Shown here one piece after another: positions 29,435 through 37,789 of a DNA stretch of 57,770 nucleotides. The notes below the pieces were generated by a model that had not been told where the DNA came from, did not search any database, and worked only from the letters and a program-made list of their open reading frames with translations. Origin of the DNA: Mangrovicoccus sp. (lineage in GTDB: Bacteria > Pseudomonadota > Alphaproteobacteria > Rhodobacterales > Rhodobacteraceae). Both the position numbers and the translations under genes were made by a program. The first letter of the stretch is position 1, and every line of letters starts with the position of its first letter. The stretch is from NCBI GenBank assembly GCA_025800345.1, contig JAOXSB010000106.1:1-57770 (forward strand), given 5' to 3'.

Positions 29435-29458
29435 AATTTGTCGCAAAAACGACAAATT
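29435..29458. promoter_or_regulatory. Perfect 24-base palindrome, probable operator
   Basis: AATTTGTCG and CGACAAATT are exact nine-base arms around CAAAAA. The AT-rich flanks and the TGTCG/CGACA core are typical of a dimeric repressor site. It is 192 bases from the hemA start and 103 bases from the M20 peptidase start, so either gene may be the target. Confidence 0.55.
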
Positions 29459-29470
29459 CCTTATCAGATC

Positions 29471-29492
29471 AAAGGGGTTTCCCTTTGGGAAA
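29471..29492. promoter_or_regulatory. Overlapping, mutually exclusive short hairpins
   Basis: AAAGGG-GTTT-CCCTTT (29471-29486) and TTTCCC-TTT-GGGAAA (29478-29492) share the CCCTTT segment, so only one can form at a time. They would lie in the leader of the M20 peptidase gene if transcription starts upstream. Confidence 0.3.
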
Positions 29493-29560
29493 GATCTGCA
29501 AGATGGCTGGAACTTGGGCGCATCATCGTTAGGCTCGCCACCAAAGTCTAAGGAGTTCCC

Positions 29561-30931
29561 ATGAGTCTCGACGCCGTTCTTGCCCGCATTGATGCCGATC
29601 TTGATCCCGCGCTAGAGCGGTTAAAGCAGCTTTTGGCCATTCCCTCGGTCTCGACGGATCCCGCCCATGCGGGAGATTGCGACCAGGCAGCTGCGCTTTT
29701 GGCCGAGGATTTGCGCGCCATTGGCTTTGAGGCCTCAGTGCGCCCGACGCCAGGCCGACCGATGGTGGTGGGCCATGTGGGAAGCGAAGGGCCGAGCCTG
29801 CTCTTTTATGGACATTATGACGTGCAGCCCGCTGACCCGCTTGAGCTCTGGCACAGCCCGCCCTTTGAGCCGCAGATCGAGGACACGCCCAAAGGTAAAG
29901 TCATTCGCGCCCGCGGGGCCGCCGATGACAAAGGCCAGCTGATGACGTTTCTTGAAGCCTGCCGCGCTTGGAAAGCTGTCCATGGCAGCCTGCCTGGGCG
30001 GATCACAATTTTCCTAGAAGGCGAAGAGGAAAGCGGATCGCCTTCGCTGATCCCTTTCCTGAAAGAAAACGCCGATGAGCTGCGCGCGGACGTGGCGTTG
30101 ATTTGCGACACGGACATGTTCGGGCAAACGCCAGCCATCGTGACACAGCTGCGCGGCCTTCTGGGCGAAGAGATCATCATCACGGGCCCAAGCCGCGATC
30201 TGCATTCGGGGCTATATGGCGGGCTGGCCATGAACCCAGCGCGGGTGCTCACCAAAGTGTTGGCCAGCTTGCATGACGAGAGCGGCCGCATCACCGTGCC
30301 GGGATTCTATGATGGGGTGCCGCCCCTTGATCCAGAGCTTGCCCGGCAATGGGAAGGGCTTGGCTTTGACGCCTCTGGATTTCTTGGGGATGTGGGCCTA
30401 TCGGCGCCTGCGGGCGAGCAGGGCAAAACCCCGCTGGAGATGATCTGGTCGGAGCCCACCTGCGAGATCAACGGGATGATCACCGGCTATACGGGCGAAG
30501 GCTTCAAAACCGTGCTGCCTGCGCAAGCCTCGGCCAAGCTGAGCTTTCGCCTCGTGGGTCAACAAGATCCCCATAAAATCCGCGACGCTTTCCGCGCGAT
30601 GGTGCGCGCCCAGATCCCCGAAGATTGTGAAGTAGAGTTTCACGATCACGGGGCCTCGCCCGCCAGCCGGATGAATATCACGGCCCCGCAATTTGAAACT
30701 GCGCGCCAGGCGCTGAGCCGAGAATGGGATTGCGAGGCGGCCTTTATCGGTGTGGGCGGCTCGATCCCTGTTGCGGGATATTTCCAGACGATCCTGGGCA
30801 TGGATTCGCTGCTCATCGGCTTTGGCAGCACCGATGACGCGATCCATTCCCCCAATGAGAAATATAACGTGTCGGCCTTTCACAAAGGCATGCGCAGCTG
30901 GGCACGGATTCTCGATGCTCTAGCCCATTAA
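29561..30931 (+). CDS. M20-family dipeptidase/peptidase
   Basis: A 456-residue metallopeptidase of the M20 family with two-zinc site residues: YGHYDVQP (His ligand and catalytic Asp), RGAADDKGQ (bridging Asp), LEGEEESGSPS (catalytic and metal Glu), CDTD, and the final His in SPNEKYNV-flanking sequence. A central lid domain spans about residues 200-370. Members act on dipeptides, N-acyl amino acids or related amides; the substrate is not known. No signal peptide, so it is cytoplasmic. AAGGAG lies five bases before the ATG. Confidence 0.92.
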   Translation: MSLDAVLARIDADLDPALERLKQLLAIPSVSTDPAHAGDCDQAAALLAEDLRAIGFEASVRPTPGRPMVVGHVGSEGPSLLFYGHYDVQPADPLELWHSPPFEPQIEDTPKGKVIRARGAADDKGQLMTFLEACRAWKAVHGSLPGRITIFLEGEEESGSPSLIPFLKENADELRADVALICDTDMFGQTPAIVTQLRGLLGEEIIITGPSRDLHSGLYGGLAMNPARVLTKVLASLHDESGRITVPGFYDGVPPLDPELARQWEGLGFDASGFLGDVGLSAPAGEQGKTPLEMIWSEPTCEINGMITGYTGEGFKTVLPAQASAKLSFRLVGQQDPHKIRDAFRAMVRAQIPEDCEVEFHDHGASPASRMNITAPQFETARQALSREWDCEAAFIGVGGSIPVAGYFQTILGMDSLLIGFGSTDDAIHSPNEKYNVSAFHKGMRSWARILDALAH

Positions 30932-30951
30932 ACCAGCACTTCTTTCGAAAA

Positions 30952-30982
30952 GCCCGGCACAACAGCTTTTGTTGGGCTGGGC
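30952..30982. terminator. Imperfect hairpin after the M20 peptidase gene
   Basis: GCCCGGCACAACA can pair with TGTTGGGCTGGGC (two mismatches) around a short loop, 21 bases past the stop. No T-run follows, so this is a weak terminator candidate. The rest of 30983-31137 shows no gene. Confidence 0.4.
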
Positions 30983-31137
30983 TGACCCCATGGGGCAGCG
31001 CGATTGCGCCACACTTACAGCCAGGTTTTGCGGATAGTGGGGGCATGATCCAAGCAACGGCGCAAATGGATAACACCATGGCGTGCTTATTACGCTACCT
31101 GGCTTGCTCAGTGGATTTTCAGGGGGATTGGGGTCAA

Positions 31138-31156
31138 CCATTTCGAAGGGAAATGG
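31138..31156 (-). other. 3' hairpin fused to tRNA-Asp copy 1
   Basis: On the minus strand CCATTTC and GAAATGG pair around CCTTC directly after the acceptor stem. The first three bases of the stem are the encoded CCA of the tRNA. The same structure follows copy 2, with one loop change. It may stop transcription or guide 3' processing. Confidence 0.5.
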
Positions 31157-31230
31157 CGCGGTTGACGGGGCTCGAACCCGCGACCCCCGGCGTGACAGGC
31201 CGGTACTCTAACCAACTGAGCTACAACCGC
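31154..31230 (-). tRNA. tRNA-Asp (anticodon GTC), copy 1
   Basis: The minus strand folds to a full cloverleaf: acceptor GCGGTTG/CAACCGC, D arm with GCTC/GAGT-type pairing, anticodon stem CCGGC/GCCGG around CTGTCAC (GTC), T arm GCGGG-TTCGAGC-CCCGT, discriminator G and an encoded CCA. It is identical in the mature part to the second copy 260 bases away. Confidence 0.97.
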
Positions 31231-31241
31231 TTGGGAGGCTC

Positions 31242-31270
31242 CGGATAGAAGACCTGATGCGGCGCGTCAA
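31242..31270 (-). promoter_or_regulatory. Promoter of tRNA-Asp copy 1
   Basis: On the minus strand TTGACG and TATCCG are separated by 17 bases, with the tRNA starting 11 bases later. Copy 2 has the same -35 box and the same spacing. Confidence 0.65.
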
Positions 31271-31396
31271 GCAGATCTGCGCAGAAAACTTGGGAATATT
31301 TTCACGCCCATGAGCGCCCAGGATTCAACGCGGCAGCGCGGTGCAATCGCGCGAAAAACAACAGGGCAATCTGTGGGGATGTGTCTTTGGGGTCAG

Positions 31397-31415
31397 CCAT
31401 TTCGAGGGGAAATGG
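31397..31415 (-). other. 3' hairpin fused to tRNA-Asp copy 2
   Basis: Same CCATTTC/GAAATGG stem as after copy 1, with loop CCCTC; the encoded CCA is again the outer part of the stem. Confidence 0.5.
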
Positions 31416-31489
31416 CGCGGTTGACGGGGCTCGAACCCGCGACCCCCGGCGTGACAGGCCGGTACTCTAACCAACTGAGCTACAACCGC
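31413..31489 (-). tRNA. tRNA-Asp (anticodon GTC), copy 2
   Basis: The 77 bases match copy 1, including anticodon loop CTGTCAC and encoded CCA. Promoter, tRNA and 3' hairpin are all repeated, so this is a duplicated transcription unit rather than a bicistronic precursor. Open frames that cross it are antisense-tRNA artefacts. Confidence 0.97.
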
Positions 31490-31499
31490 GTGAGATGCG

Positions 31500-31528
31500 G
31501 GAATAGAAGAAGGGGCCGAGACCGTCAA
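31500..31528 (-). promoter_or_regulatory. Promoter of tRNA-Asp copy 2
   Basis: On the minus strand TTGACG and TATTCC lie 17 bases apart and the tRNA starts 10 bases later. The spacer ends in CTTC in both copies. Confidence 0.65.
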
Positions 31529-31601
31529 GCGCTATTGCGCCATTCTTTTCAAGAAAAATGCAGCGCAGATATCTGGCCGATCTCAGCCCCTGGGACGCGC
31601 G

Positions 31602-32540
31602 CTATTTCGCGGGCAACGGGATGAATTCCTGATCGTCCCCGGCAGGCAGTTGGAACCGGCCATGGGTCCAATCGCCTTCGCGCCAGGCCTCTTTCGCCGC
31701 CTCGATCCTCTCGCGGGAGGAGGCCACGAAATTCCACCAGATATATCGCGGCCCTTCGAGCGTTGCCCCACCCAACAGCATCAAACGCGCGCCCGCAGGA
31801 CCGGCTTTGACACTGATCTGATCGCCGGGGCGAAACACCATCATCTGCCCCGCTTGGAACAGATCATTCCCCACGGTGATGGCGCCCTGGGACACATAGA
31901 TCCCGCGATCTTCGCGATTATCCGGCAAGGGCAGCCCCGCCCCTGGAGCCAGTTCCACATCCGCATAGAACATCTCTGACGCGGTATGGACCGGTGCGCG
32001 CTCCCCATAGGCATTGCCCAGGATCAAACGGACGGTCTTTCCCTCTGCTTCGATCACCGGCAGCGCATCAGCGCCCAGATGCTCAAAGCGCGGGGCGCTG
32101 TCTTCGGCCCCTTCGGGCAGCGCCACCCAGGTTTGAATGCCGAAAAATGGCATCGGGTCTTTTTGCGTGGCATCATCGGTGCGCTCGGAATGGGTAATGC
32201 CCTGCCCGGCCACCATCCAATTCACCGCGCCCGGTTCAATCCATTGATCGCTGCCCAGACTGTCGCGGTGATGCATCCGCCCTCGATACAGATAGCTGAT
32301 CGTCGCAAGTCCAATATGCGGGTGGGGCCGCACATCGAGCCCTTTGGTGGGCAACAGCTCCGCCGGGCCCATCTGATCAAAGAAAATGAACGGGCCCACC
32401 ATTTGCCGTTTGGGAGCGGGCAAGGCCCGGCGCACTTCCAGCACCCCAAGATCGCGGGCACGCGGGATGATCAAAGTATCAATACTGTCCACCTCATGGC
32501 CTGTGGGAGTGTGAGGATCGAGAACGGGGTTCCAACTCAT
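31602..32540 (-). CDS. Pirin-family cupin protein
   Basis: A 312-residue double-cupin protein. The metal-binding pirin motif is RPHPHIGLATISYL plus the downstream HHRDSLG segment and a glutamate/histidine pair near GQGITHSERT. Bacterial pirins can act as quercetin dioxygenases or as redox-linked regulators of metabolic enzymes; the role here is open. Length is within the usual 230-310 range. It is read towards the tRNA-Asp copies. Confidence 0.92.
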   Translation of the reverse strand: MSWNPVLDPHTPTGHEVDSIDTLIIPRARDLGVLEVRRALPAPKRQMVGPFIFFDQMGPAELLPTKGLDVRPHPHIGLATISYLYRGRMHHRDSLGSDQWIEPGAVNWMVAGQGITHSERTDDATQKDPMPFFGIQTWVALPEGAEDSAPRFEHLGADALPVIEAEGKTVRLILGNAYGERAPVHTASEMFYADVELAPGAGLPLPDNREDRGIYVSQGAITVGNDLFQAGQMMVFRPGDQISVKAGPAGARLMLLGGATLEGPRYIWWNFVASSRERIEAAKEAWREGDWTHGRFQLPAGDDQEFIPLPAK

Positions 32541-32741
32541 GGCGCTGCTCCGGGTTTGGCTTAGCTGCCATTCAAGATACAGCCCCGCCCTGCCCCATAA
32601 ATCGCCATAAACTCAGAAGACCTGCGCAACTATGCACAGCGCCCATCGGCAGTTTTCCGCACAAGCGCAGGGGAGTTTCCCCCTTGGGGGTAGTATCTGT
32701 GCGAAGGCTTCATAATTGGGTGGGATGAAAGGAGATCGACC

Positions 32742-33098
32742 ATGGGTTCGACTATTATCCTTGTGCTTTATGCGCTGTTCGCCGCGGGGTTTTGGGGCGC
32801 GCTACGCCTTGTTCCTGGACAGGTTGGGCGCAAAACCTTTTTCTTTGGGGTGCTCTCGGTGACTTTGGTGGGCTGGTTTGTGATGGCCGACACCGCAACC
32901 ACTTTGGGCGGGCTGGGCGCATCATTCTGGATCGGCGTGGCTGTCGCGGTGGTTTCTGGATTTTTGACCGGCGCTCTCTCGGGGGGCTTTGCTCGCTGGC
33001 TCAATCGCAGCACCCGCTTTGCCTGGGCCGCTTTGGTGCCTTTTGCCCTGCCTGTGATGGCATTGATGGAGCCTTTACCCGAAAACAACGCCGCTTGA
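32742..33098 (+). CDS. Small four-helix membrane protein, unknown
   Basis: A 118-residue hydrophobic protein with about four membrane helices (near residues 4-22, 31-50, 58-78 and 92-108) and an Arg-rich loop (ARWLNRSTR) before the last. I do not recognise a family. AAGGAG seven to eight bases before the ATG supports expression, and a strong terminator follows. It is monocistronic. Confidence 0.75.
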   Translation: MGSTIILVLYALFAAGFWGALRLVPGQVGRKTFFFGVLSVTLVGWFVMADTATTLGGLGASFWIGVAVAVVSGFLTGALSGGFARWLNRSTRFAWAALVPFALPVMALMEPLPENNAA

Positions 33099-33130
33099 GC
33101 TCTAATCCATCCCTCTGAGACAACAAAAAA

Positions 33131-33153
33131 CCCGGCCAAGGCCGGGCTTTTTT
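33131..33153. terminator. Intrinsic terminator
   Basis: CCCGGCC and GGCCGGG pair around AA, preceded by A6 and followed by C-T6, so it can work in both directions: for the small membrane protein gene (+) and for tRNA-Leu (-). Confidence 0.92.
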
Positions 33154-33170
33154 ATTCTGTCTGGGATTGT

Positions 33171-33257
33171 TGGTGCGGTCGAGAAGACTCGAACTTCCAC
33201 GGGAGTTACCCCACAGCGACCTCAACGCTGCGCGTCTACCAATTCCGCCACGACCGC
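33171..33257 (-). tRNA. tRNA-Leu (anticodon GAG)
   Basis: An 87-base class II tRNA on the minus strand: acceptor GCGGTCG/CGACCGC, anticodon stem CAGCG/CGCTG around TTGAGGT (anticodon GAG, codons CUC and CUU), a long variable arm, T loop TTCGAGT, and an encoded CCA. It ends just before the terminator. Confidence 0.96.
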
Positions 33258-33393
33258 ACGATCCTGACAGTGGCGGGTATCTAGCCAAAGCCTTGGGCGA
33301 AGGAAAGAGCAAAAACGCGCTTCCTTCACGGTAAATCGCATCAAGGCATCCACAGCGCTTTTCCCGCGCCTCGCGCTGGCTTATGGACGGGGG

Positions 33394-34086
33394 ATGACAC
33401 AGGTTTTGGCCACGCCCCCCCTGCCCGCGCCCGAATGGATCTATAGCGATGGGCTTGTCCCCTATCCCGAGGCGCTTGCCCGGATGGAAGCCCGCGTGGC
33501 CGAGATCGCCGCGGGCACCGCACCCGAAGCCATCTGGCTGCTCGAGCACCCGCCGCTTTACACCGCAGGCACCAGCGCCAAGATCGAGGATCTGACCGAC
33601 CCAGATCGTTTTCCGGTATATCCAGCCCGGCGCGGCGGCGAATACACCTATCATGGCCCCGGTCAGCGGGTGGCTTATGTGATGTTGGATCTGAGCAAGC
33701 GCGGCCGGGATGTGCGCAGCTTTGTGGCCCAGGTAGAACAATGGGTGATTGAAACTCTGGCTGAGTTTAACGTGGCCGGGGAACGCCGCGCGGGCCGGGT
33801 CGGGGTTTGGGTCACCCGCCCGGACAAGCCCTTAGGCCCCGATGGAAAACTGCGTGAAGAAAAAATCGCCGCAATCGGGCTGCGCCTGCGCAAATGGGTG
33901 AGCTTTCACGGGCTCTCTATCAATGTGGAACCGGATCTGAGCCATTTTGACGGGATCGTACCCTGCGGCATTCGCGAACATGGTGTAACCAGCTTGGTGG
34001 ATCTGGGCCTACCGGTGACCATGAATGATGTGGATGCCGCCCTGCGCGCCCGTTTTGACAAAGTGTTCAACCAAGCGCCTGAGTGA
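33394..34086 (+). CDS. lipB: Octanoyltransferase LipB
   Basis: A 230-residue cytoplasmic enzyme that moves octanoate from acyl carrier protein to lipoyl domains of 2-oxoacid dehydrogenases. The conserved blocks are [21 protein letters not shown], the catalytic lysine in [14 protein letters not shown], and the catalytic cysteine in [13 protein letters not shown]. Size and order are normal. The lipoyl synthase gene lipA is not in the window. Confidence 0.96.
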   Translation: MTQVLATPPLPAPEWIYSDGLVPYPEALARMEARVAEIAAGTAPEAIWLLEHPPLYTAGTSAKIEDLTDPDRFPVYPARRGGEYTYHGPGQRVAYVMLDLSKRGRDVRSFVAQVEQWVIETLAEFNVAGERRAGRVGVWVTRPDKPLGPDGKLREEKIAAIGLRLRKWVSFHGLSINVEPDLSHFDGIVPCGIREHGVTSLVDLGLPVTMNDVDAALRARFDKVFNQAPE

Positions 34087-34173
34087 TTTACAAAGTGTAA
34101 CTATATCTTTTTTCGGCCAGGCGAAGGGGGTATAATGGGGGCATTCTCAACAAATGCTTCAGTAGGTTGCCCG

Positions 34174-35415
34174 ATGCGTTTTTCGATCCTAGCCGCCACC
34201 TTCATACTGACCAGCGCATCAGCGCTTGAGGCGATTACAGTATCCGAGACCAAGCTCACCGCCAGCGATGGTCTTGCCTCACAATCCTTTGGCACCAGCC
34301 TGGCCCTTTCTGGTGATATCGCTGTGATCGGCGCGCCTATGCATGCGGGAAGTGTTAAGGACAGCGGCGCGGCCTTTGTATTCGACACAAACACCGGCCA
34401 AGAAACCGTGTTTTTGAGCTCAAATGATCCGGTCGCAGAGGATTTCTTTGGCCAGGAGGTTGATGTCTCTGGAACCACGGCGATTGTCAGCACCCATCTG
34501 GGAACCGGCCGCGCGCCCGGCACGGGAACGGCCTATCTCTTTGACACGCTCACAGGGCAGCAAACCGCCAAGCTCTATGCCGATGATGGCGAGGCAACGG
34601 ATCTATTTGGGATCTCCGTGGCGATTTCGGGCGATACTGTGATCATAGGCGCTTCCGGCACGCGGGACCCAGGCGCTTTTACGGGGGCCGCCTATTTCTT
34701 TGACGCCAATGATGGATCACAACGCGCAAAGCTCAGCGCAAGCGATGGCGCGGCAGGCGATATGTTCGGGTTCTCCGTAGATATCGAGGGGGAGTTCGCG
34801 CTTGTGGGCGCACCCCGCGCGGATGCGGCCTATCTATATGATGTGAGCAGCGGCGCGGAAATTGCCAAACTCAGCCCAGGGTTTTCCGCGAGCGGGAGTT
34901 ACTTTGGCGTTTCCGTTGCGCTGTCGGGGGAACTGGCGCTGATCGGTGCCCCTTATGACACCAGTTCTGGCCTGGGCAGCGGGGCCGCTTATCTCTATGA
35001 TCTGTCCAGCGGCGCGGAAATCGCCAAGCTGGCTGCCAGTGACGCCGATGAATACGCGTTGTTTGGCAGTGCGGTCGCCATTGACGGCGAGACCCTATTG
35101 ATCGGCGCACAATGGGATGAAGAAAATGGCGCAAATAGCGGGGCGGCCTATGTTTTCGATGCCAACACCGGCAAGGAACTGGCCAAAATCATCGCCAGTG
35201 ATGGCACCCCTTATGACGATTTCGGCTATTCTGTGGCGCTGTTTGGGAACCAAGCCCTGATCGGTGCGCCGTATCAGACAAGCCAAGGTGAATATTCCGG
35301 CGCGGCCTATCTTTATGAGATCACAGGCGATGTCGCGCCGGTGCCAGTGCCCGCCGCGGGCTGGCTTTTGGCCATGGCACTGGGCCTTTTGGCCCTGCGC
35401 CGGCAAACGGGCTGA
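34174..35415 (+). CDS. Exported seven-repeat beta-propeller protein with VPLPA-CTERM-like tail
   Basis: A 413-residue secreted protein. MRFSILAATFILTSASALEA is a signal peptide; the ATG at 34174 is chosen for this, though an upstream in-frame ATG at 34135 has a good GGGGG site. The mature part has seven copies of an FG-GAP-like unit (FGxSVAxSGxxALIGAP) at roughly even spacing, as expected for a seven-bladed propeller. The C-terminus is PVPVPAAGWLLAMALGLLAL then RRQTG: a short motif, a membrane helix and a basic tail, which is the exosortase-sorting layout called VPLPA-CTERM. The protein is expected to be processed and anchored or released at the surface. No exosortase gene is in the window. 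Confidence 0.82.
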   Translation: MRFSILAATFILTSASALEAITVSETKLTASDGLASQSFGTSLALSGDIAVIGAPMHAGSVKDSGAAFVFDTNTGQETVFLSSNDPVAEDFFGQEVDVSGTTAIVSTHLGTGRAPGTGTAYLFDTLTGQQTAKLYADDGEATDLFGISVAISGDTVIIGASGTRDPGAFTGAAYFFDANDGSQRAKLSASDGAAGDMFGFSVDIEGEFALVGAPRADAAYLYDVSSGAEIAKLSPGFSASGSYFGVSVALSGELALIGAPYDTSSGLGSGAAYLYDLSSGAEIAKLAASDADEYALFGSAVAIDGETLLIGAQWDEENGANSGAAYVFDANTGKELAKIIASDGTPYDDFGYSVALFGNQALIGAPYQTSQGEYSGAAYLYEITGDVAPVPVPAAGWLLAMALGLLALRRQTG

Positions 35416-35418
35416 GGC

Positions 35419-36338
35419 TCAACTGGCCCGCTGCGAGAGCGCAATCGCCCCGATGATCAGTGCCGCGCCCGCAAGCTGCGGGGCGGTGATCGCCTCGCCC
35501 AGAAGCGCCCAGGCCAATGTCGTGGCAAAAACCGGCATCAGATTGATGAAAAACCCCGCCGCTTCCGGGCCCACTTTGGACACCCCGTAATTCCAGCACA
35601 GGAACGCCAAAAGGCTGGGGAATATCCCCACATACCCCACCAGCGCCCAATCCTGGGGGCGCAGGCTTACCAAATCCGTCTGCCCCCAAAGGGCCACCGC
35701 CCCCCCATCACGGGCAGCGCGGGCAAAACCATGGCCAGCACCAGCACATTGCCCGAGACCCCCGCCGGACGCTGACGCAAAAGCAGCGTATAGATAGACC
35801 AGGCCAGCACCGCCGCTAGCATCCACAGATCCCCGCGCCCCAGCCGCGCCTGGGCCAATGCGCTCAGATCGCCGCCGGTGAGCAACACCGCCACCCCCAG
35901 CACCGAGAGCGCCACCGCCGCCCAGCCTGCCACAGGGATGCGTTTTCGACTCAACGCTGCCGAGAGCCCAAGAATCATCACCGGCATGGTCGCCAGCATC
36001 AAAACCGCATTAACCACCGTGGTCTTTGTCAGCGCTTGATAGGTCAGAACCTGGAAACCGATCACCCCGGTGACGCAAAGACCGATGATCACCCGCCAAT
36101 GGGCGCGGATCTCGCCCCGCGTGCGCCAAAGCGTCCGGCCCACAAAAGGCGTGAAGATCGCCGCGGCCAAACACCAGCGCAACAGATTGAGCGTCAACGG
36201 GTCCAAGGCCTCGCGCAGCGCCCGGCCAGCGACAAAATTGCCCGACCAAAACAATGCCGCCGCCACCAGGGCCAAACGCCCAGCAAGCAGCGATTGCGGC
36301 CCCCCTGGGGGCAGTGAAGAAGGATTAGGCCTGCTCAT
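35419..36338 (-). pseudogene. EamA/DMT-family transporter, frameshifted
   Basis: Two overlapping frames together make a normal ten-helix EamA permease of about 306 residues. The N-terminal part reads through SGNFVAGRALREALDPLTLN to LPVMGG; the rest (ALWGQTDLVSLRP through to LIIGAIALSQRAS) is in another frame. The break falls in a run of seven C (35700-35706; G7 on the coding strand): one extra G would restore the frame. Both halves keep family-like sequence, so the break is recent, a sequencing error, or a slippage site. As read, the first frame stops after 223 residues and loses the last helices. Substrate unknown. Confidence 0.85.
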
Positions 36339-36457
36339 AGGGCGGCTCTACCTTGGGGCGCGCGCGATTGCCAAGGCAGAGTTTTTAACTTTGACGACCG
36401 CCGCCGGTGCGGCATCCTTGCCCCGATCCCGCCAGGAACCCGCCCAGGAGCCCAACC

Positions 36458-37588
36458 ATGACCCCGCTCAAGATCGCATTCTGGAATCTGCAAAACCTGT
36501 TCGACAGCGCCGCCTCGGATATTGCTGCGGATTTGGAATTCACCCCGGCCAGCGGTTGGACGGACGCCGCAGTGGACGCGAAATTCGACCGGCTGATCGA
36601 GATCATCGCAGGGCTTTTTGACGGTGACGGGCCGGATTTGCTCGGGGTCTGCGAGATCGAGAACGAAGCGCTGCTACAACGCTTGGCCGATGGGTTGAAC
36701 GCGGCGCTGAACCGCGATGATCTGATCATCGCCTCTCATGAAAGCGCTGATATTCGCGGCATTGATTGCGGGCTGATCTATTCGCGCGCGCATTTCGCAC
36801 TGAATGGCACCGCCAAAGGCCATCTGGTGCATCATCGCTATCCCACCCGCGATATTTTCGAAATCCCGCTGACCATCACCGCCACCGGATCTGACCTGGT
36901 CGTCTATGTCACCCATTGGCCCTCGCGCCGGGGCGGTACAGAGAGCGAGGCCTTTCGCATCTCGGTAGCCTCGCATCTGGGGCGCTTGGTAGATCAACAG
37001 CTTAAACTGGATCGCGATACGGTCTTGGCCGAGGAAAATCTCGTGCCCTTGCATGATGCGATGAAACAGCGATGGAATCGCAATGTGCTGATCATGGGGG
37101 ATCTGAATGACGATCCTTTCAACCGTTCGGTGCTGAGCGAATTGCGCGCCTCTAATTCCATGGATGGGGTGGAAGAAGACATCAAATTACCCGCCGATGA
37201 TCGGCTCAATTCCGACCCGACAAAACGCAAGAAAAGCGACATCGCCCGCTATTTGGGGCAAGAAGCAGATCTATATAATCTGTCTTGGCCGCCTTTGGGG
37301 GTTTCTGGCGAAGGCAGCATTTACTTCTCGCCCTCCGGCCATAAGCGCAGCAAACAGGTCTTTGACCAAATCATCATCTCCCGCGGCCTGGCCTTAGGGC
37401 TTGATGGGGCGATTATGCATGAGGCCGATTTTGCCATCGCCACACCGCAGCAGATGTGGACGAATTCCCGCCTGCCCCCGGATGCGCCCCGGCATATGGT
37501 GCGTCCCAAAGCCTTTGATCGTGAGAATTTTCGCGGCTATTCGGATCATTTTCCGGTCACCGCTTTGCTCGCATTTCCCAGCGCCTGA
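36458..37588 (+). CDS. Endonuclease/exonuclease/phosphatase family protein
   Basis: A 376-residue protein of the EEP (DNase I-like) fold. N-terminal FWNLQNLFD holds the metal-site Asn, GVCEIENEALL the catalytic Glu, LIMGDLNDDP the Asp/Asn pair, and YSDHFPV the final Asp-His. The active site thus looks intact; the substrate could be a nucleic acid or a phosphate ester. No signal peptide is seen. The ATG at 36458 follows AGGAG at seven bases; a longer open frame upstream is unlikely. A terminator follows. Confidence 0.87.
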   Translation: MTPLKIAFWNLQNLFDSAASDIAADLEFTPASGWTDAAVDAKFDRLIEIIAGLFDGDGPDLLGVCEIENEALLQRLADGLNAALNRDDLIIASHESADIRGIDCGLIYSRAHFALNGTAKGHLVHHRYPTRDIFEIPLTITATGSDLVVYVTHWPSRRGGTESEAFRISVASHLGRLVDQQLKLDRDTVLAEENLVPLHDAMKQRWNRNVLIMGDLNDDPFNRSVLSELRASNSMDGVEEDIKLPADDRLNSDPTKRKKSDIARYLGQEADLYNLSWPPLGVSGEGSIYFSPSGHKRSKQVFDQIIISRGLALGLDGAIMHEADFAIATPQQMWTNSRLPPDAPRHMVRPKAFDRENFRGYSDHFPVTALLAFPSA

Positions 37589-37623
37589 GCCGTAACAGCA
37601 CCGGCAAACTGATCAGCCGTGCC

Positions 37624-37649
37624 GCGCTGCGTAATTGCGCAGCGCTTTT
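37624..37649 (+). terminator. Intrinsic terminator after the EEP gene
   Basis: GCGCTGCG and CGCAGCGC pair perfectly around TAATTG and are followed by TTTT. A related dyad occurs at 45211-45230. Confidence 0.75.
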
Positions 37650-37701
37650 GCCCCTGCGACAAAAGAAACCTACCGTGACGTCATTTCAACCAAAGCGGTG
37701 A

Positions 37702-37730
37702 TTGCCGCAGGGAAATTGCCTCGCTAGGGT
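37702..37730 (+). promoter_or_regulatory. Possible ctaD promoter
   Basis: TTGCCG and TAGGGT lie 17 bases apart, 59 bases before the ctaD start. A small ACGGG-AATA-CCCGT hairpin follows at 37744-37757 in the presumed leader. The -10 match is weak. Confidence 0.3.
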
Positions 37731-37789
37731 CAGGATTGGAGGAACGGGAATACCCGTCATGCAGTTTAAGCATACCGAGGAGGAGCCAC

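Larger units (their letters stand above)
29244..29560. other. Divergent hemA / M20 peptidase intergenic region
   Basis: A 317-base non-coding stretch between divergent genes. It holds a 24-base perfect palindrome (29435-29458) and a set of overlapping short hairpins (29471-29492), both listed separately. No FNR box (TTGAT-N4-ATCAA) and no TGT-N12-ACA PpsR site was found by eye, although those control hemA in relatives. Confidence 0.6.

Noticed and set aside
29244-29560. FNR or PpsR sites controlling hemA
   Set aside because: Only a half-site (ATCAA) and a TGT-N10-ACA spacing were seen; neither fits the known consensus.
31045-31624. Open frames with LTGLEPATPGVTGRYSNQLSYN across the tRNA-Asp copies
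   Set aside because: They are translations over tRNA genes, identical in both copies because the tRNAs are.
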